Shown: one piece after another, positions 16,763 to 26,751 of the stretch
Layout of the letters: every line of letters starts with the position of its first letter
Numbering within the stretch: position 1 is the stretch's first letter
Source of the DNA: CAZUGH01 sp964619785
GTDB lineage: Bacteria; Bacillota; Clostridia; Lachnospirales; Lachnospiraceae
Assembly: GCA_964619785.1 (NCBI GenBank)
Contig: CAZUGH010000001.1
Location: 1 to 64,000, forward strand
DNA length: 64,000 bases
Direction of reading: 5' to 3'
Translations under genes and position numbers: made by a program
Notes under the pieces: model-generated
Database searches by the model: none
What the model saw: only the letters and a program-made list of their open reading frames with translations
What the model was told of the DNA's origin: nothing

Positions 16763-17377
16763 TTAAAATAACCGAAATACTCCGACAACCTGTCCAAGAA
16801 TAATGACTTCTTCGGTATAAATAGGATCCATTGTATCATTCTCTGGTTGAAGACGATAACGACCTTCTTCTTTGTAATAAGTCTTGACAGTAGCAGAGTC
16901 ATCAATCAAAGCAACTACCATATCTCCATTCTTAGCAGTAGGTTGTTGGCGAACAATGATACTATCTCCATCGAGAATACCAGCATTAATCATGCTTTCG
17001 CCTCTAACTTTCAAGATGAATAAGTCTCCAGATGGAAGCTCCTCTGACAAGATAGGGAAGTACCCCTGAATATTCTCCTCAGCTAGAATCGGTTGGCCTG
17101 CTGCAACGTAGCCTACGACAGGAATGTTTCGCATCTCCTTACGTGTAAGATTGAATTGATCATCAACAATCTCAATGGCACGAGGCTTGGTCGGATCTCT
17201 TCGAATATATCCATTCTTCTCTAATGTCTCTAAGTGAGAATGAACAGAAGAAGTAGACTTCAGATGAACTGCTTCGCATATATCACGAACAGTTGGTGGA
17301 TAACCACGGCTGATAATCTCTTCTTTTATGTACTCTAATATCTCGGTCTGTTTAGTGGAAATTCGTCCATTTCCCAT
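16763..17377 (-). CDS. lexA: LexA repressor (SOS response)
   Basis: A 204-residue LexA. The N-terminal winged helix covers residues 1-70 (TVRDICEAVHLKSTSSVHSHLETLEKNGYI). The self-cleavage site is Ala93-Gly94 in VAAGQPI, and the catalytic pair is Ser128 (GESM) and Lys165 (TVKTY). I chose ATG 17377 since AAAGGGGG lies 7 bases upstream. A good promoter with two LexA-like boxes is present, so autoregulation is expected. It is divergent from the SH3-domain gene at 17545. Confidence 0.98.
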   Translation of the reverse strand: MGNGRISTKQTEILEYIKEEIISRGYPPTVRDICEAVHLKSTSSVHSHLETLEKNGYIRRDPTKPRAIEIVDDQFNLTRKEMRNIPVVGYVAAGQPILAEENIQGYFPILSEELPSGDLFILKVRGESMINAGILDGDSIIVRQQPTAKNGDMVVALIDDSATVKTYYKEEGRYRLQPENDTMDPIYTEEVIILGQVVGVFRLF

Positions 17378-17396
17378 AAAAGGTCCCCCTTTGAAG

Positions 17397-17410
17397 CAAA
17401 CAGTTGTTTG
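17397..17410 (-). promoter_or_regulatory. Candidate LexA box downstream of the lexA start of transcription
   Basis: CAAACAACTGTTTG on the minus strand (inside a 16-base inverted repeat GCAAAC-N4-GTTTGC, 17396-17411) resembles the Firmicutes SOS box CGAAC-N4-GTTCG with A for G. It lies 5-18 bases after the predicted start of transcription, so bound LexA would block initiation or clearance. Confidence 0.65.
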
Positions 17411-17421
17411 CATTTTTATTT

Positions 17422-17450
17422 AGTTTACCATAAGCCTGGTTTTGTGTCAA
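17422..17450 (-). promoter_or_regulatory. lexA promoter
   Basis: Minus strand: TTGACA (17450-17445) and TAAACT (17427-17422), 17-base spacer. It lies between the two candidate LexA boxes, one overlapping the -35. Confidence 0.8.
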
Positions 17451-17461
17451 ACGAATGTTCT
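17448..17461 (-). promoter_or_regulatory. Candidate LexA box overlapping the lexA -35
   Basis: AGAACATTCGTTTG on the minus strand, matching GAAC-N4-GTTTG of the Bacillus-type SOS box. It differs in one base from the box before the YneA-like gene (AGAACATACGTTTG). Confidence 0.75.
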
Positions 17462-17481
17462 GTTTTTGATATAATTTATCG

Positions 17482-17510
17482 TGGACAAAAGGGTTCACTA
17501 AGGTTATAAT
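17482..17510 (+). promoter_or_regulatory. Promoter of the SH3-domain gene
   Basis: TGGACA at 17482-17487 and TATAAT at 17505-17510 with a 17-base spacer, 35 bases before the start codon. The nearest LexA box is 20 bases upstream of its -35. Confidence 0.65.
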
Positions 17511-17544
17511 AAATGAGGAATATGGACAAAGGAGCGAAGAACTC

Positions 17545-18225
17545 ATGAAGAAGCATTTTGAGAAAATAATGATTGGATGGACAGTTGTTGTCATTGCTAT
17601 TGTAGCAGTTGCAACTACTTTTTTATTAGTTAATATTATCGGTTCTAAGATGACATCCGTAGCAGAAGAGGACGCAGCTAGTCCCGTAACGATGGCTGCC
17701 ATCACATCACCAGCAACAGCTAGTGCAATCACGGATGAAAATGTATTTGAAGTAGATGAAGAAATGCAAAACGATACCGGACTAGATACAGAAGAAGGAA
17801 TCTATCTGTGTGACTATGCATATACCACGACACGAATTAATTTCAGACAAGAACCAAGTGAAAGTGCAACAGTTATTATGAAGTTGGCTGCTGGAACGAA
17901 GATAACTGTAGTGAAAAAGCATGATGATACGTGGGCGAAGATTCGATATGGTGGACAGACAGGCTATGTGACAAGTGCATATTTAACTGCAACAGAGCCA
18001 ACACAAGCACCTGTTGTGACAAGGCGTCCAGCCACACCGACTCCAAAACCAACTCGTACACCACGCCCAAAGAAAACACCAAGACCTACCGCGCGACCTA
18101 CGAAGGAACCAGTAGTAACACCACAACCACAACAGCCAACACAAGCACCAGTAGAAGCACCTCCTGCAACTGAACAGACTCCCGCAGAGACAGTACCGAC
18201 ACCCGGAGATGCAGCAACAAACTAG
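17545..18225 (+). CDS. Secreted or membrane-anchored SH3b-domain protein
   Basis: A 226-residue protein. An N-terminal hydrophobic segment (about 9-32) follows a basic start. A bacterial SH3 (SH3b) domain lies at about 93-150 (TRINFRQEPSESATVI to GYVTSAYL). The last 70 residues are a low-complexity Pro/Thr/Ala/Lys tail, typical of wall-spanning linkers. The domain suggests binding to peptidoglycan stem peptides; no catalytic domain is present. It lies between lexA (divergent) and mutS, 18 bases before mutS. Confidence 0.8.
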   Translation: MKKHFEKIMIGWTVVVIAIVAVATTFLLVNIIGSKMTSVAEEDAASPVTMAAITSPATASAITDENVFEVDEEMQNDTGLDTEEGIYLCDYAYTTTRINFRQEPSESATVIMKLAAGTKITVVKKHDDTWAKIRYGGQTGYVTSAYLTATEPTQAPVVTRRPATPTPKPTRTPRPKKTPRPTARPTKEPVVTPQPQQPTQAPVEAPPATEQTPAETVPTPGDAATN

Positions 18226-18243
18226 ACAAGGGGAATTTCTTTT

Positions 18244-20886
18244 ATGGCAGAATTAACACCAATGATGCAGAAATACTTAGAAACAAAAGAAGAGTATAAA
18301 GACTGCATTTTATTCTATCGGTTAGGAGACTTTTACGAAATGTTCTTTGAAGATGCTAAGACAGCATCAAAAGAGCTTGAGATAACCTTAACAGGAAAAA
18401 GCTGCGGCTTAGAAGAGAGGGCACCCATGTGTGGTGTTCCTTTTCACGCTGCAGAGGGATATATAACACGTTTAGTTGAAAAAGGATATAAAGTCGCCAT
18501 ATGCGAGCAAGTGGAAGATCCAAAGCTTGCAAAAGGACTTGTCAAACGTGAAGTAATTCGAGTCGTAACACCTGGAACGAATAGTATAACAAGTTCACTT
18601 GATGAATCGAAAAATAATTATCTGATGGGTATCGTCTCAACAGCTGATTTATTTGGTGTATCTGTCGTTGATGTTACCACTGGCGATTTCTACATGACAG
18701 AACTAGATTCCGTTGGTCGTCTTCTAGATGAGATTATAAAATATATGCCTTCAGAGATAATCAGCAATGATTCTTTCTTTATTTGTGGTATCGATATTGA
18801 GGACTTAAAAGGGCGTTTGGGCATAACCATATCTACAATGCCTGCACATTATATGGATGAAGACATCTGCGAAAAAAGTTTGTGTGAGCATTTTCATGTA
18901 GCAACATTAGAGGGATTAGGAATCCTAGAATACTCAATTGGAACAGTCGCCGCCGGCTGTGTTATGCAATATTTATACGAAACACAAAAGTGCTCACTTG
19001 AACATATTACAACACTTACCCCTTATTCAACAGATAAATTCATGTTGCTTGACCGCAGCACTCGCAGAAATTTGGAACTTGTTGAGACACTTCGCGAGAA
19101 GCAAAAACGTGGTTCTCTATTATGGGTTCTTGACAAAACCAAGACAGCGATGGGAGCAAGACAGCTTCGCAAATCTATTGAACAGCCATTGCTCGATAAG
19201 AAGGAAATCGAAAAGCGATATGATGCCATAGAAGAATTCAACGAGAACATGATAACGCGTGAAGAATGTCGTGAATATTTGAATCCAATCTATGACTTAG
19301 AAAGACTTCTTAGTAAAATCAGTTTTAAGAGTGTAAATGCAAGAGATATGATTGCACTTCATTCTTCTTTATCAATGTTACCACATATTCGTTTTTTAAT
19401 TAGTAATTTCAATTGTAAACTAATGAAAGAATACCACCAACAGCTTGATCCACTTGAGGACATTTGCCAGTTGATTGAACGTGCGATCAACGAAGAACCA
19501 CCAATTTCACTTCGCGAAGGTGGTATCATCAAAGAAGGTTATCACGAAGAGGTAGACCGTCTACGCAAAGCAAAGACAGAAGGTAAAACATGGCTCGCCG
19601 AATTAGAGGCCAAGGAAAAAGAAAATACAGGGATCAAAAATCTCCGAGTAAAATATAACAAAGTATTTGGATATTATCTTGAAGTAACCAATTCATATCA
19701 GGAATTAGTTCCAATTACATGGACAAGAAAACAGACCTTGACCAATGCCGAACGATATACAACACCCGAGTTGAAGGAGTTAGAAGACGTTATTTTAGGG
19801 GCAGAAGACAAGTTATACAATTTAGAATATGCATTATTCACGGAGATTCGTGACCAGATATTTGCACAAGTAAAACGTATTCAACAGACAGCAAAAGTGA
19901 TTGGGTATGTTGATATGCTTACTTCACTTGCCTATGTTGCAGAGAAGAATCATTATGCACGACCTGTATTAACCAAGAAAAACCATGTCAAGATTAAGGA
20001 TGGACGACATCCCGTAATTGAGAAGATGATTAGCAATGATATGTTCGTTGCCAATGATACATATCTAGATGATAATTCTCACCGCGTGGTCATCATTACA
20101 GGACCCAATATGGCAGGCAAATCAACCTACATGCGTCAAACGGCATTGATTGTTTTGATGGCACAAATTGGTAGTTTTGTTCCGGCAGCAGAGGTGGAAA
20201 TTTCCCTGGCAGATCGTATTTTCACTCGTGTTGGTGCATCGGATGATTTGGCAAGTGGTCAAAGTACCTTTATGGTTGAGATGACCGAGGTAGCCAATAT
20301 TTTGCGTAATGCTACCAAAGATAGTTTGATTATTCTTGATGAGATAGGTCGTGGTACAAGTACCTTTGATGGACTTAGTATCGCATGGGCCGTTGTGGAG
20401 TATATCAATAATAAAAAGATACTTGGTGCTAAGACATTATTTGCTACGCATTACCATGAACTAACAGAATTAGAAGGCAAATTAGATGGTGTGCAAAACT
20501 ATTGTATCGCTGTAAAAGAAGATGGAGAAGATATCGTTTTCCTAAGAAAAATTGTAAAAGGTGGAGCCGATCGAAGTTATGGTATTCAAGTTGCTAAATT
20601 AGCTGGTGTTCCTGATGGGGTTCTACATCGTGCCCGCGAAATTGCTGACCAACTTGAAACAAACGATATGCGTAATTCATTTGACCCAAAGTTAGTACCT
20701 GATTACAATGATTCAACTGATAGTATGGAACAACTATCCATCTTTGATACCAATGTTAGTGGTACATCATCGCAGACAGAAGATATTTTATTTGAACTTC
20801 GAGATATCAATCTGGCCAATGTGACTCCACTTGATGCGTTAAATATGATTTATAAATGGCAAAACAAATTGCAGGAGAGATGGTAA
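18244..20886 (+). CDS. mutS: DNA mismatch repair protein MutS
   Basis: An 880-residue MutS1. The mismatch-reading Phe-x-Glu lies in DFYEMF (Phe30, Glu32). Walker A is GPNMAGKST at about 620-628 and Walker B LIILDEIGRGT with Asp699-Glu700; ATHYHEL follows. It starts GGTs mismatch repair with MutL, encoded by the next gene after zero spacer bases. Length is normal. Confidence 0.99.
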   Translation: MAELTPMMQKYLETKEEYKDCILFYRLGDFYEMFFEDAKTASKELEITLTGKSCGLEERAPMCGVPFHAAEGYITRLVEKGYKVAICEQVEDPKLAKGLVKREVIRVVTPGTNSITSSLDESKNNYLMGIVSTADLFGVSVVDVTTGDFYMTELDSVGRLLDEIIKYMPSEIISNDSFFICGIDIEDLKGRLGITISTMPAHYMDEDICEKSLCEHFHVATLEGLGILEYSIGTVAAGCVMQYLYETQKCSLEHITTLTPYSTDKFMLLDRSTRRNLELVETLREKQKRGSLLWVLDKTKTAMGARQLRKSIEQPLLDKKEIEKRYDAIEEFNENMITREECREYLNPIYDLERLLSKISFKSVNARDMIALHSSLSMLPHIRFLISNFNCKLMKEYHQQLDPLEDICQLIERAINEEPPISLREGGIIKEGYHEEVDRLRKAKTEGKTWLAELEAKEKENTGIKNLRVKYNKVFGYYLEVTNSYQELVPITWTRKQTLTNAERYTTPELKELEDVILGAEDKLYNLEYALFTEIRDQIFAQVKRIQQTAKVIGYVDMLTSLAYVAEKNHYARPVLTKKNHVKIKDGRHPVIEKMISNDMFVANDTYLDDNSHRVVIITGPNMAGKSTYMRQTALIVLMAQIGSFVPAAEVEISLADRIFTRVGASDDLASGQSTFMVEMTEVANILRNATKDSLIILDEIGRGTSTFDGLSIAWAVVEYINNKKILGAKTLFATHYHELTELEGKLDGVQNYCIAVKEDGEDIVFLRKIVKGGADRSYGIQVAKLAGVPDGVLHRAREIADQLETNDMRNSFDPKLVPDYNDSTDSMEQLSIFDTNVSGTSSQTEDILFELRDINLANVTPLDALNMIYKWQNKLQERW

Positions 20887-22671
20887 ATGATACAATTATT
20901 AGACCAGAATACAATTGATAAAATTGCGGCAGGAGAGGTCGTGGAACGGCCAATGGCTGTTGTTAAGGAATTGGTTGAGAATGCAATTGATTCCGGTGCA
21001 ACTGCTATCACGGTAGAGATTAAAGATGGCGGAATATCATTTATTCGTATTACAGACAATGGATGTGGTATCGCCAAAGAGCAGATTTCTACTGCATTTA
21101 TGCGTCATGCTACAAGTAAAATTTCATTCATCGAAGACTTATTAACCGTTCATAGCCTTGGATTTCGTGGCGAAGCCCTGTCTAGCATTGCCGCTGTTGC
21201 TCAGGTAGAATTAATCACAAAGACACATGATGAAATCTGTGGAAGTCGTTATGAGATACATGGTGGAATCGAGAAATCACTCGACGAGATTGGCTGTCCA
21301 GATGGAACCACCTTTATTGCAAGAAATCTATTCTATAATACACCTGCACGTCTTAAATTTTTAAAATCCAAAACGACAGAAGGTGGATATATTAATGATT
21401 TAATGGAACGATTTGCCCTGTCAAATCCGGAGATTCGATTTACCTTTATTACAGATGGTAAAACCAAAATACAAACCTCAGGCAATGGACAAGTAAAGAA
21501 TAATATCTACTATATCTTCGGAGCGGAGATTACGAAATCTATGATAGAAGTAGATTATAAATCACAGGATTTACATGTTACTGGATATATTGGTAAACCC
21601 GAGATTTCCAGAGGTAATCGTGGTTATATGAATTATTTTATCAATGGAAGATATATCAAAAGTCCTGTTGTTGCCAAAGCGATTGAAGAAGCCTTTCACC
21701 CTTATGCAATGTCTCATCGTTATCCATTTACCTTATTGTTTCTAGACATGGATAGCTCTCACCTTGATGTCAATGTACATCCTACTAAGATGGAAGTTCG
21801 TTTTTCCAATCATGAAGAAGTATTTGATACCATATATCAAGGTCTAAGTCAGGCGATTAAACAATCGTTATTGATACCTCAAGTTCCGCTAGAGGAAAAG
21901 AAAGAAAAGCCACCGGTTGTAACGGAACCAGCTAGGCCTACGATAGAGCCATTTGAAACAAAGTTTGAACAACAAGTCGCACAACCTAGTAACCTGCCAG
22001 TTCTTGAACCTGTTCAAGATATCGTTCGTGAACACAAACCTTTTCGCTATGAACAACAAGACATCACATTGAATGAAATTGTTGAAAAAGAAGAGAAGAT
22101 TGATTTTCGAATCATCGGACAAGTCTTTGCAACTTATTGGCTCATTCAATATCAGGATGAGCTTCTCATTATCGACCAACATGCTGCACATGAAAAAGTC
22201 TTGTACGAGAAGTTGTTAAAACAAATTCAAAATGAACAAATACCGAGTCAGAATCTTCTTGTTCCTATCATTGTTAGCTTGTCAGTTCGTGAAGAAGAAG
22301 TCCTCAAAATGAATATGGATACCCTCACACGAATTGGCTTTATCATTGAACCGTTTGGTGGTAAAGAATATGCAATGAAAGCAGTGCCGTCTGGTTTTTT
22401 AGATGTTCCAGCAAAGGATTTACTTTTATCATTAGTAGATGAATTGATGGATCAAGGGAAAATTGCACATGAACTATTATTAGAGAAATGTGCTTCTATG
22501 GCTTGTAAAGCAGCCATTAAAGGTAATCAGACAATATCTTATCGAGAAGCGGAGCAGTTGATTGGGCAGATGCTAACACTAGATAATCCATATCATTGTC
22601 CACATGGACGCCCAACGACAATATCCATATCTCAAAAAGAGTTTGAGAAAAAATTCAAACGTATTATCTGA
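20887..22671 (+). CDS. mutL: DNA mismatch repair protein MutL (endonuclease type)
   Basis: A 594-residue GHKL ATPase. ATPase motifs: ENAIDSGAT, DNGCGI, and GFRGEALSSI. The C-terminal endonuclease site DQHA-x2-E-x4-E is at 430-441, with ACKAAIKGN and CPHGRPT also present. So this MutL should nick DNA itself, as expected in a bacterium without MutH. It begins directly after the mutS stop, and miaA follows 11 bases later, the classic mutSL-miaA order. Confidence 0.98.
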   Translation: MIQLLDQNTIDKIAAGEVVERPMAVVKELVENAIDSGATAITVEIKDGGISFIRITDNGCGIAKEQISTAFMRHATSKISFIEDLLTVHSLGFRGEALSSIAAVAQVELITKTHDEICGSRYEIHGGIEKSLDEIGCPDGTTFIARNLFYNTPARLKFLKSKTTEGGYINDLMERFALSNPEIRFTFITDGKTKIQTSGNGQVKNNIYYIFGAEITKSMIEVDYKSQDLHVTGYIGKPEISRGNRGYMNYFINGRYIKSPVVAKAIEEAFHPYAMSHRYPFTLLFLDMDSSHLDVNVHPTKMEVRFSNHEEVFDTIYQGLSQAIKQSLLIPQVPLEEKKEKPPVVTEPARPTIEPFETKFEQQVAQPSNLPVLEPVQDIVREHKPFRYEQQDITLNEIVEKEEKIDFRIIGQVFATYWLIQYQDELLIIDQHAAHEKVLYEKLLKQIQNEQIPSQNLLVPIIVSLSVREEEVLKMNMDTLTRIGFIIEPFGGKEYAMKAVPSGFLDVPAKDLLLSLVDELMDQGKIAHELLLEKCASMACKAAIKGNQTISYREAEQLIGQMLTLDNPYHCPHGRPTTISISQKEFEKKFKRII

Positions 22672-22682
22672 AAGGAATCTAT

Positions 22683-23633
22683 ATGTGTAAGAAACCATTA
22701 ATTATATTGACAGGGCCTACCGCAGTTGGTAAAACAGCATTATCAATTCAACTTGCCAAAGCAATAGGTGGAGAAATCATATCAGCAGATTCTATGCAAA
22801 TATATAAACGAATGGATATCGGAACAGCTAAGGTGACAAGTGACGAAATGCAAGGAGTTCAACATTATCTCATCGATGAACTAGAACCAGAAGAAGAATT
22901 TAATGTGAGTCTATTTGCTGCTCGTGCCAAGCAAGCAGTTAATGAAATTTATCGTAAAGGCAAAATGCCAATTGTTGCAGGTGGTACAGGCTTCTATATA
23001 CAAGCATTACTCTATGATATTGATTTCACAGAAGATGATAATGACTATGCGTACCGAGCTGAATTACAAACCATTTTCCACGAAAAAGGTTCTGCGTTCT
23101 TACATCGCATGTTAGAAGAAATCGATCCAGAATCAGCGCAAGCCATACATGTGAATAACACCAAAAGAGTCATTCGCGCATTGGAATATTATCATCTAAC
23201 AGGTGAGAAAATTTCAATTCATAACCAACGCGAGAGTACGAAAGAGTCAACCTACGATTTTGTATACTTTGTTCTTGATATGAACCGCGAAAAACTTTAT
23301 CAACGAATCAATCTAAGAGTCGACCAAATGCTTCGAGAAGGGTTAGTTCAAGAAGTCAAAGAATTGATTTCGGAAGGTTGTAAGGCTGGCATGACTTCGA
23401 TGGAAGGCATTGGTTACAAGCAATTGGTCCCCTATCTTGAAGGAAAATGTGACTTAGAGTCAGCAATCAGCCAAATCAAACAAGACACAAGGCATTTTGC
23501 CAAGAGACAGATGACATGGTTTCGAAGAGAGAAGCAGGTGACATTCATTCATAAAGATGACTATGCGAATGATGAGGAAATCTTACACGAGATGATTCGG
23601 ATTATTCATAATAAAATATCAAAGGAAGATTAA
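22683..23633 (+). CDS. miaA: tRNA dimethylallyltransferase MiaA
   Basis: A 316-residue enzyme that adds the isopentenyl group to A37 of tRNAs reading UNN codons. The P-loop GPTAVGKT lies at residues 11-18, followed by ISADSMQIYKRMDIGTAK and the FYIQALLYDIDF and RRVI-like regions. It belongs to the mutSL operon. Confidence 0.97.
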   Translation: MCKKPLIILTGPTAVGKTALSIQLAKAIGGEIISADSMQIYKRMDIGTAKVTSDEMQGVQHYLIDELEPEEEFNVSLFAARAKQAVNEIYRKGKMPIVAGGTGFYIQALLYDIDFTEDDNDYAYRAELQTIFHEKGSAFLHRMLEEIDPESAQAIHVNNTKRVIRALEYYHLTGEKISIHNQRESTKESTYDFVYFVLDMNREKLYQRINLRVDQMLREGLVQEVKELISEGCKAGMTSMEGIGYKQLVPYLEGKCDLESAISQIKQDTRHFAKRQMTWFRREKQVTFIHKDDYANDEEILHEMIRIIHNKISKED

Positions 23634-23634
23634 A

Positions 23635-24921
23635 ATGACAGAAACAGAAAATATGTACGAGCAATTAGGAATTTCACAAAAAGTCTATCAATACGGTGAG
23701 GATGTCTTAGCAGATTTAAAAGAACGTTTTGCAAAACTTGATCAGAGGTGCGAATATAACCAAATGAAAGTAATTCAGGCTTTTCAAAAGAATCGCATCA
23801 GTGCCGAGCACTTAGGAACATCAACTGGTTATGGATACGATGATATCGGAAGAGATACACTAGAAGCTGTATATGCAGATGTTTTCCATGCAGAAGATGC
23901 ATTGGTACGTCCGCATATTACATGTGGTACTCATGCACTCACCATTGCACTTTCCGCAATGGTTCGTCCAGGTGATGAGATTCTCTCTCCCGTTGGTAAG
24001 CCATATGATACGCTTGAAGGAATCATTGGTATCAAGGAGAGTAAGGGTTCTCTCAAAGAATTTGGTGTTTCATATGCGCAAGTTGATTTATTGGAAAATG
24101 GTGATTTTGACTATGATGGTATTCGAAAAGCAATCAATGACAAAACAAAACTTGTAGAGATTCAACGTTCAAGAGGCTATGCACTTCGTCCAACCCTATC
24201 AGTCGAGCGAATTGGTGAACTCATCGCCTTTATAAAAGGAATTAAACCTGATGTAATCTGTATGGTTGACAATTGTTATGGTGAATTCGTTGAAACCATT
24301 GAACCAACTGATGTAGGAGCCGATTTATGTGTAGGTTCTTTGATTAAAAATCCCGGTGGAGGCTTGGCGCCAATTGGTGGTTATATTGTCGGTCGTAAGG
24401 ATTGTATTGAGATGTGTTCCTATCGGCTTACAGCACCTGGATTAGGAAAAGAAGTTGGTGCAACATTAGGGGTCAATACATTGTTCTACCAGGGACTCTT
24501 CTTAGCTCCAACCGTTGTAAACAGTGCTTTAAAATCTGCTATCTTTGCAGCTTCTCTTTATGAGAAACTTGGCTTTGAAGCTCGACCAAATGGAATAGAA
24601 GAGCGATACGATATTATTCAAGCAGTAGCCTTTGGTAACCCCGAGAGTATCATCGCATTTTGCGAGGGAATTCAAGCTGCTGCACCGATTGATAGTTATG
24701 TCAAACCAGAACCATACGCGATGCCTGGATACCACAGTGATGTCATTATGGCTGCTGGCGCCTTTGTACAAGGATCGTCAATTGAGCTCAGTGCAGATGC
24801 GCCGATGGAACCACCATACAGTGTGTTCTTCCAAGGCGGACTTACCTGGCCACATGGTAAGCTTGGGATTTTGATGTCATTACAAAAGATGGTAGAGAAG
24901 GAACTTGTCGTTTTATCATGA
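23635..24921 (+). CDS. PLP-dependent methionine gamma-lyase family protein (YnbB, 'aluminium resistance' type)
   Basis: A 428-residue PLP enzyme of the YnbB family. The pyridoxal lysine should be in DLCVGSLIKNPGGG, and the substrate-side YGYDD(IG)R stretch is present near residue 70. The family is named from an aluminium-resistance gene and from weak similarity to methionine gamma-lyase; the real substrate is not known. It starts 1 base after the miaA stop and is found beside miaA in many Firmicutes, so it probably shares its transcript. Confidence 0.88.
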   Translation: MTETENMYEQLGISQKVYQYGEDVLADLKERFAKLDQRCEYNQMKVIQAFQKNRISAEHLGTSTGYGYDDIGRDTLEAVYADVFHAEDALVRPHITCGTHALTIALSAMVRPGDEILSPVGKPYDTLEGIIGIKESKGSLKEFGVSYAQVDLLENGDFDYDGIRKAINDKTKLVEIQRSRGYALRPTLSVERIGELIAFIKGIKPDVICMVDNCYGEFVETIEPTDVGADLCVGSLIKNPGGGLAPIGGYIVGRKDCIEMCSYRLTAPGLGKEVGATLGVNTLFYQGLFLAPTVVNSALKSAIFAASLYEKLGFEARPNGIEERYDIIQAVAFGNPESIIAFCEGIQAAAPIDSYVKPEPYAMPGYHSDVIMAAGAFVQGSSIELSADAPMEPPYSVFFQGGLTWPHGKLGILMSLQKMVEKELVVLS

Positions 24922-24947
24922 TTATTGTAAATGAAAATATTGGATTT

Positions 24948-24975
24948 TTGGTATACTTTTTTCCCGAATTATGAT
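24948..24975 (+). promoter_or_regulatory. Possible promoter of radC
   Basis: TTGGTA at 24948-24953 and TATGAT at 24970-24975 with a 16-base spacer. The -35 is weak. It stands in the 96-base gap before radC. Confidence 0.4.
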
Positions 24976-25017
24976 AAACTAATTATGTTTGGTTGCATTG
25001 GAAGGGTTAGGAGCCCT

Positions 25018-25716
25018 ATGAATAAGAAACATAATACAATGAGAGATTTACCGGAATCAGAACAACCTTATAAAAAGTGTAAAGCAAAAGGGACAAAGAT
25101 GCTAAGTGATGCTGAATTACTCGCAGTTGTGATACGTACTGGCACTAAGGATAAGCGTTCTGTCGAGGTTGCATTTGACATTCTAAACTCTCATCAATTA
25201 CACAAAGGATTAATTGGTCTGCATTATTTATCAATGAAGGATTTGATGACAATCGATGGCGTTGGTGAAGTAAAGGCGATTCAGATTGCCTGTGTGGTTG
25301 AGTTATCGAAACGACTTGCCATGTCCAAACGTCGTCAAAATATATCCTTTCGTTGTCCAAAGGATATTGCAGATTATTTTATGGAAGAGATGCGCTCTTT
25401 AGAAGTAGAACAAGTAATGCTTTTAATGTTAGATGGTAAAGCCAGTCTAATCCAATCAAAAGTGATTACAAGTGGTACAGTTAATGCGTCAATTGCATCT
25501 CCTCGAGAAATTTTCAAGTGTGCCTTACGGTATGATGCTGTCAATATTGTGTTGCTTCATAATCATCCAAGTGGTGATCCACAACCTAGTAACGAAGATA
25601 TTATGGTTACAAAGAGGGTCTACGAGACGAGCCAACTTGTAGGTATCCCACTCGTTGATCATCTCATAATCGGCGATGGTCAATATATCAGTATGAAGGA
25701 ACGAGGCTATATATAA
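25018..25716 (+). CDS. radC: RadC-family JAMM/MPN protein
   Basis: A 232-residue protein with an N-terminal helix-hairpin-helix region (DLMTIDGVGEVKAIQ) and a C-terminal JAMM metalloprotease-like motif HNHPSGDPQPSNEDI. Despite the name, a repair role is not supported for the family; its activity is unknown. I chose ATG 25018 (AGGAG at 25009-25013, a short 4-base spacing, or GAAGGG further up) because the family starts with a basic MRDLPESEQPYKK stretch. Its position before mreB is usual in Firmicutes. Confidence 0.92.
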   Translation: MNKKHNTMRDLPESEQPYKKCKAKGTKMLSDAELLAVVIRTGTKDKRSVEVAFDILNSHQLHKGLIGLHYLSMKDLMTIDGVGEVKAIQIACVVELSKRLAMSKRRQNISFRCPKDIADYFMEEMRSLEVEQVMLLMLDGKASLIQSKVITSGTVNASIASPREIFKCALRYDAVNIVLLHNHPSGDPQPSNEDIMVTKRVYETSQLVGIPLVDHLIIGDGQYISMKERGYI

Positions 25717-25737
25717 GAATTAGAGAGGAAGGTTACC

Positions 25738-26730
25738 ATGTTAGGAAAGTCAATTGGTATCGATTTTGGTACAAGTTCAATTAAGATTTATCGGAGTGGA
25801 GAAGGAATAATTCTGAATGAGAAGAGTGTGATTGCAATATATCAAAAAGTTTATACCTTTGCAGTAGGTAATGATGCTTATGAGATGTATGAGAAAGCAC
25901 CTGCCAATATAAATGTATCTTATCCAGTTAAGAATGGTGTCATTGCTGACATTGGCAATATGCAGTCAATGATTGATTGTTTCTTTGACCAATTAAATGG
26001 CAAAAAAAGATTAAAAGGTGCAGAATATTATATCGCAGTACCAACAGATATTACAGAGGTTGAGAAGCGAGCATATTTTGACTTAATATCGAACACCAAC
26101 TTAAAGCCTAAGAAGATTCATATCGTTGAAAAACCTATTGCAGATGCATTGGGTATGAATCTTGATATCACAAAGTCAACTGGTACACTCATTGTTGATA
26201 TAGGTGCCAACACAACAGAGATTTCCGTCTTGTCATTAGGTGGAATTGTATTGAGTAAATTGATTTCTGTAGGTGGTAATAAGTTTGATGAAGCAATCAT
26301 TAACAAGATTAAAAAGGATAAGAATTTTGTGATTGGTGAGAAGTCAGCAGAATTTATCAAAAAGAGCATTGGCTCTGCTTATGAGAACGATGAGACCGTC
26401 GATATCTGTGGACGTAATTTAGTAACTGGACTTCCAAGTGAAGTTGAGATATCAGGTAAGGATGTTCATGATGCACTGTCTGAACATTTCCAGACAATTG
26501 TTGATTCAGCAAAAGTCATTCTTGAGCGTACGCCACCTGAGATTTCGTCAGATATTTACAAAGCTGGTGTATATGTAACTGGTGGTTCTAGCAAAATCAA
26601 AGATCTCGGAAACTATATATTTGATGAACTAGGTCTTCGAGTGAATTTATGTGAAGAACCAGAGAATACAGTAATCCTAGGGTTAGGTGCTGTCATTGAA
26701 GATCCTGAACTTGCCAAACTTGCGATGTAG
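25738..26730 (+). CDS. mreB: Rod-shape determining protein MreB
   Basis: A 330-residue actin-like ATPase. The phosphate loops are GIDFGTSSIKIY near the start and DIGANTTEIS around 155; a third glycine-rich loop is VTGGSSKI near 285. It polymerises at the membrane and directs the elongation machinery encoded by the next genes. GGAAGG precedes the ATG. The protein lacks some residues of canonical MreB (GTANT becomes GTSSI), so it may be the Mbl-like form, but its location makes the cell-shape role secure. Confidence 0.93.
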   Translation: MLGKSIGIDFGTSSIKIYRSGEGIILNEKSVIAIYQKVYTFAVGNDAYEMYEKAPANINVSYPVKNGVIADIGNMQSMIDCFFDQLNGKKRLKGAEYYIAVPTDITEVEKRAYFDLISNTNLKPKKIHIVEKPIADALGMNLDITKSTGTLIVDIGANTTEISVLSLGGIVLSKLISVGGNKFDEAIINKIKKDKNFVIGEKSAEFIKKSIGSAYENDETVDICGRNLVTGLPSEVEISGKDVHDALSEHFQTIVDSAKVILERTPPEISSDIYKAGVYVTGGSSKIKDLGNYIFDELGLRVNLCEEPENTVILGLGAVIEDPELAKLAM

Positions 26731-26751
26731 GATATTTAGGAAGGTTTGTAT

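Noticed and set aside
24529..24771. Minus-strand frame inside the YnbB gene
   Set aside because: Shadow of a well supported gene; no start signal.
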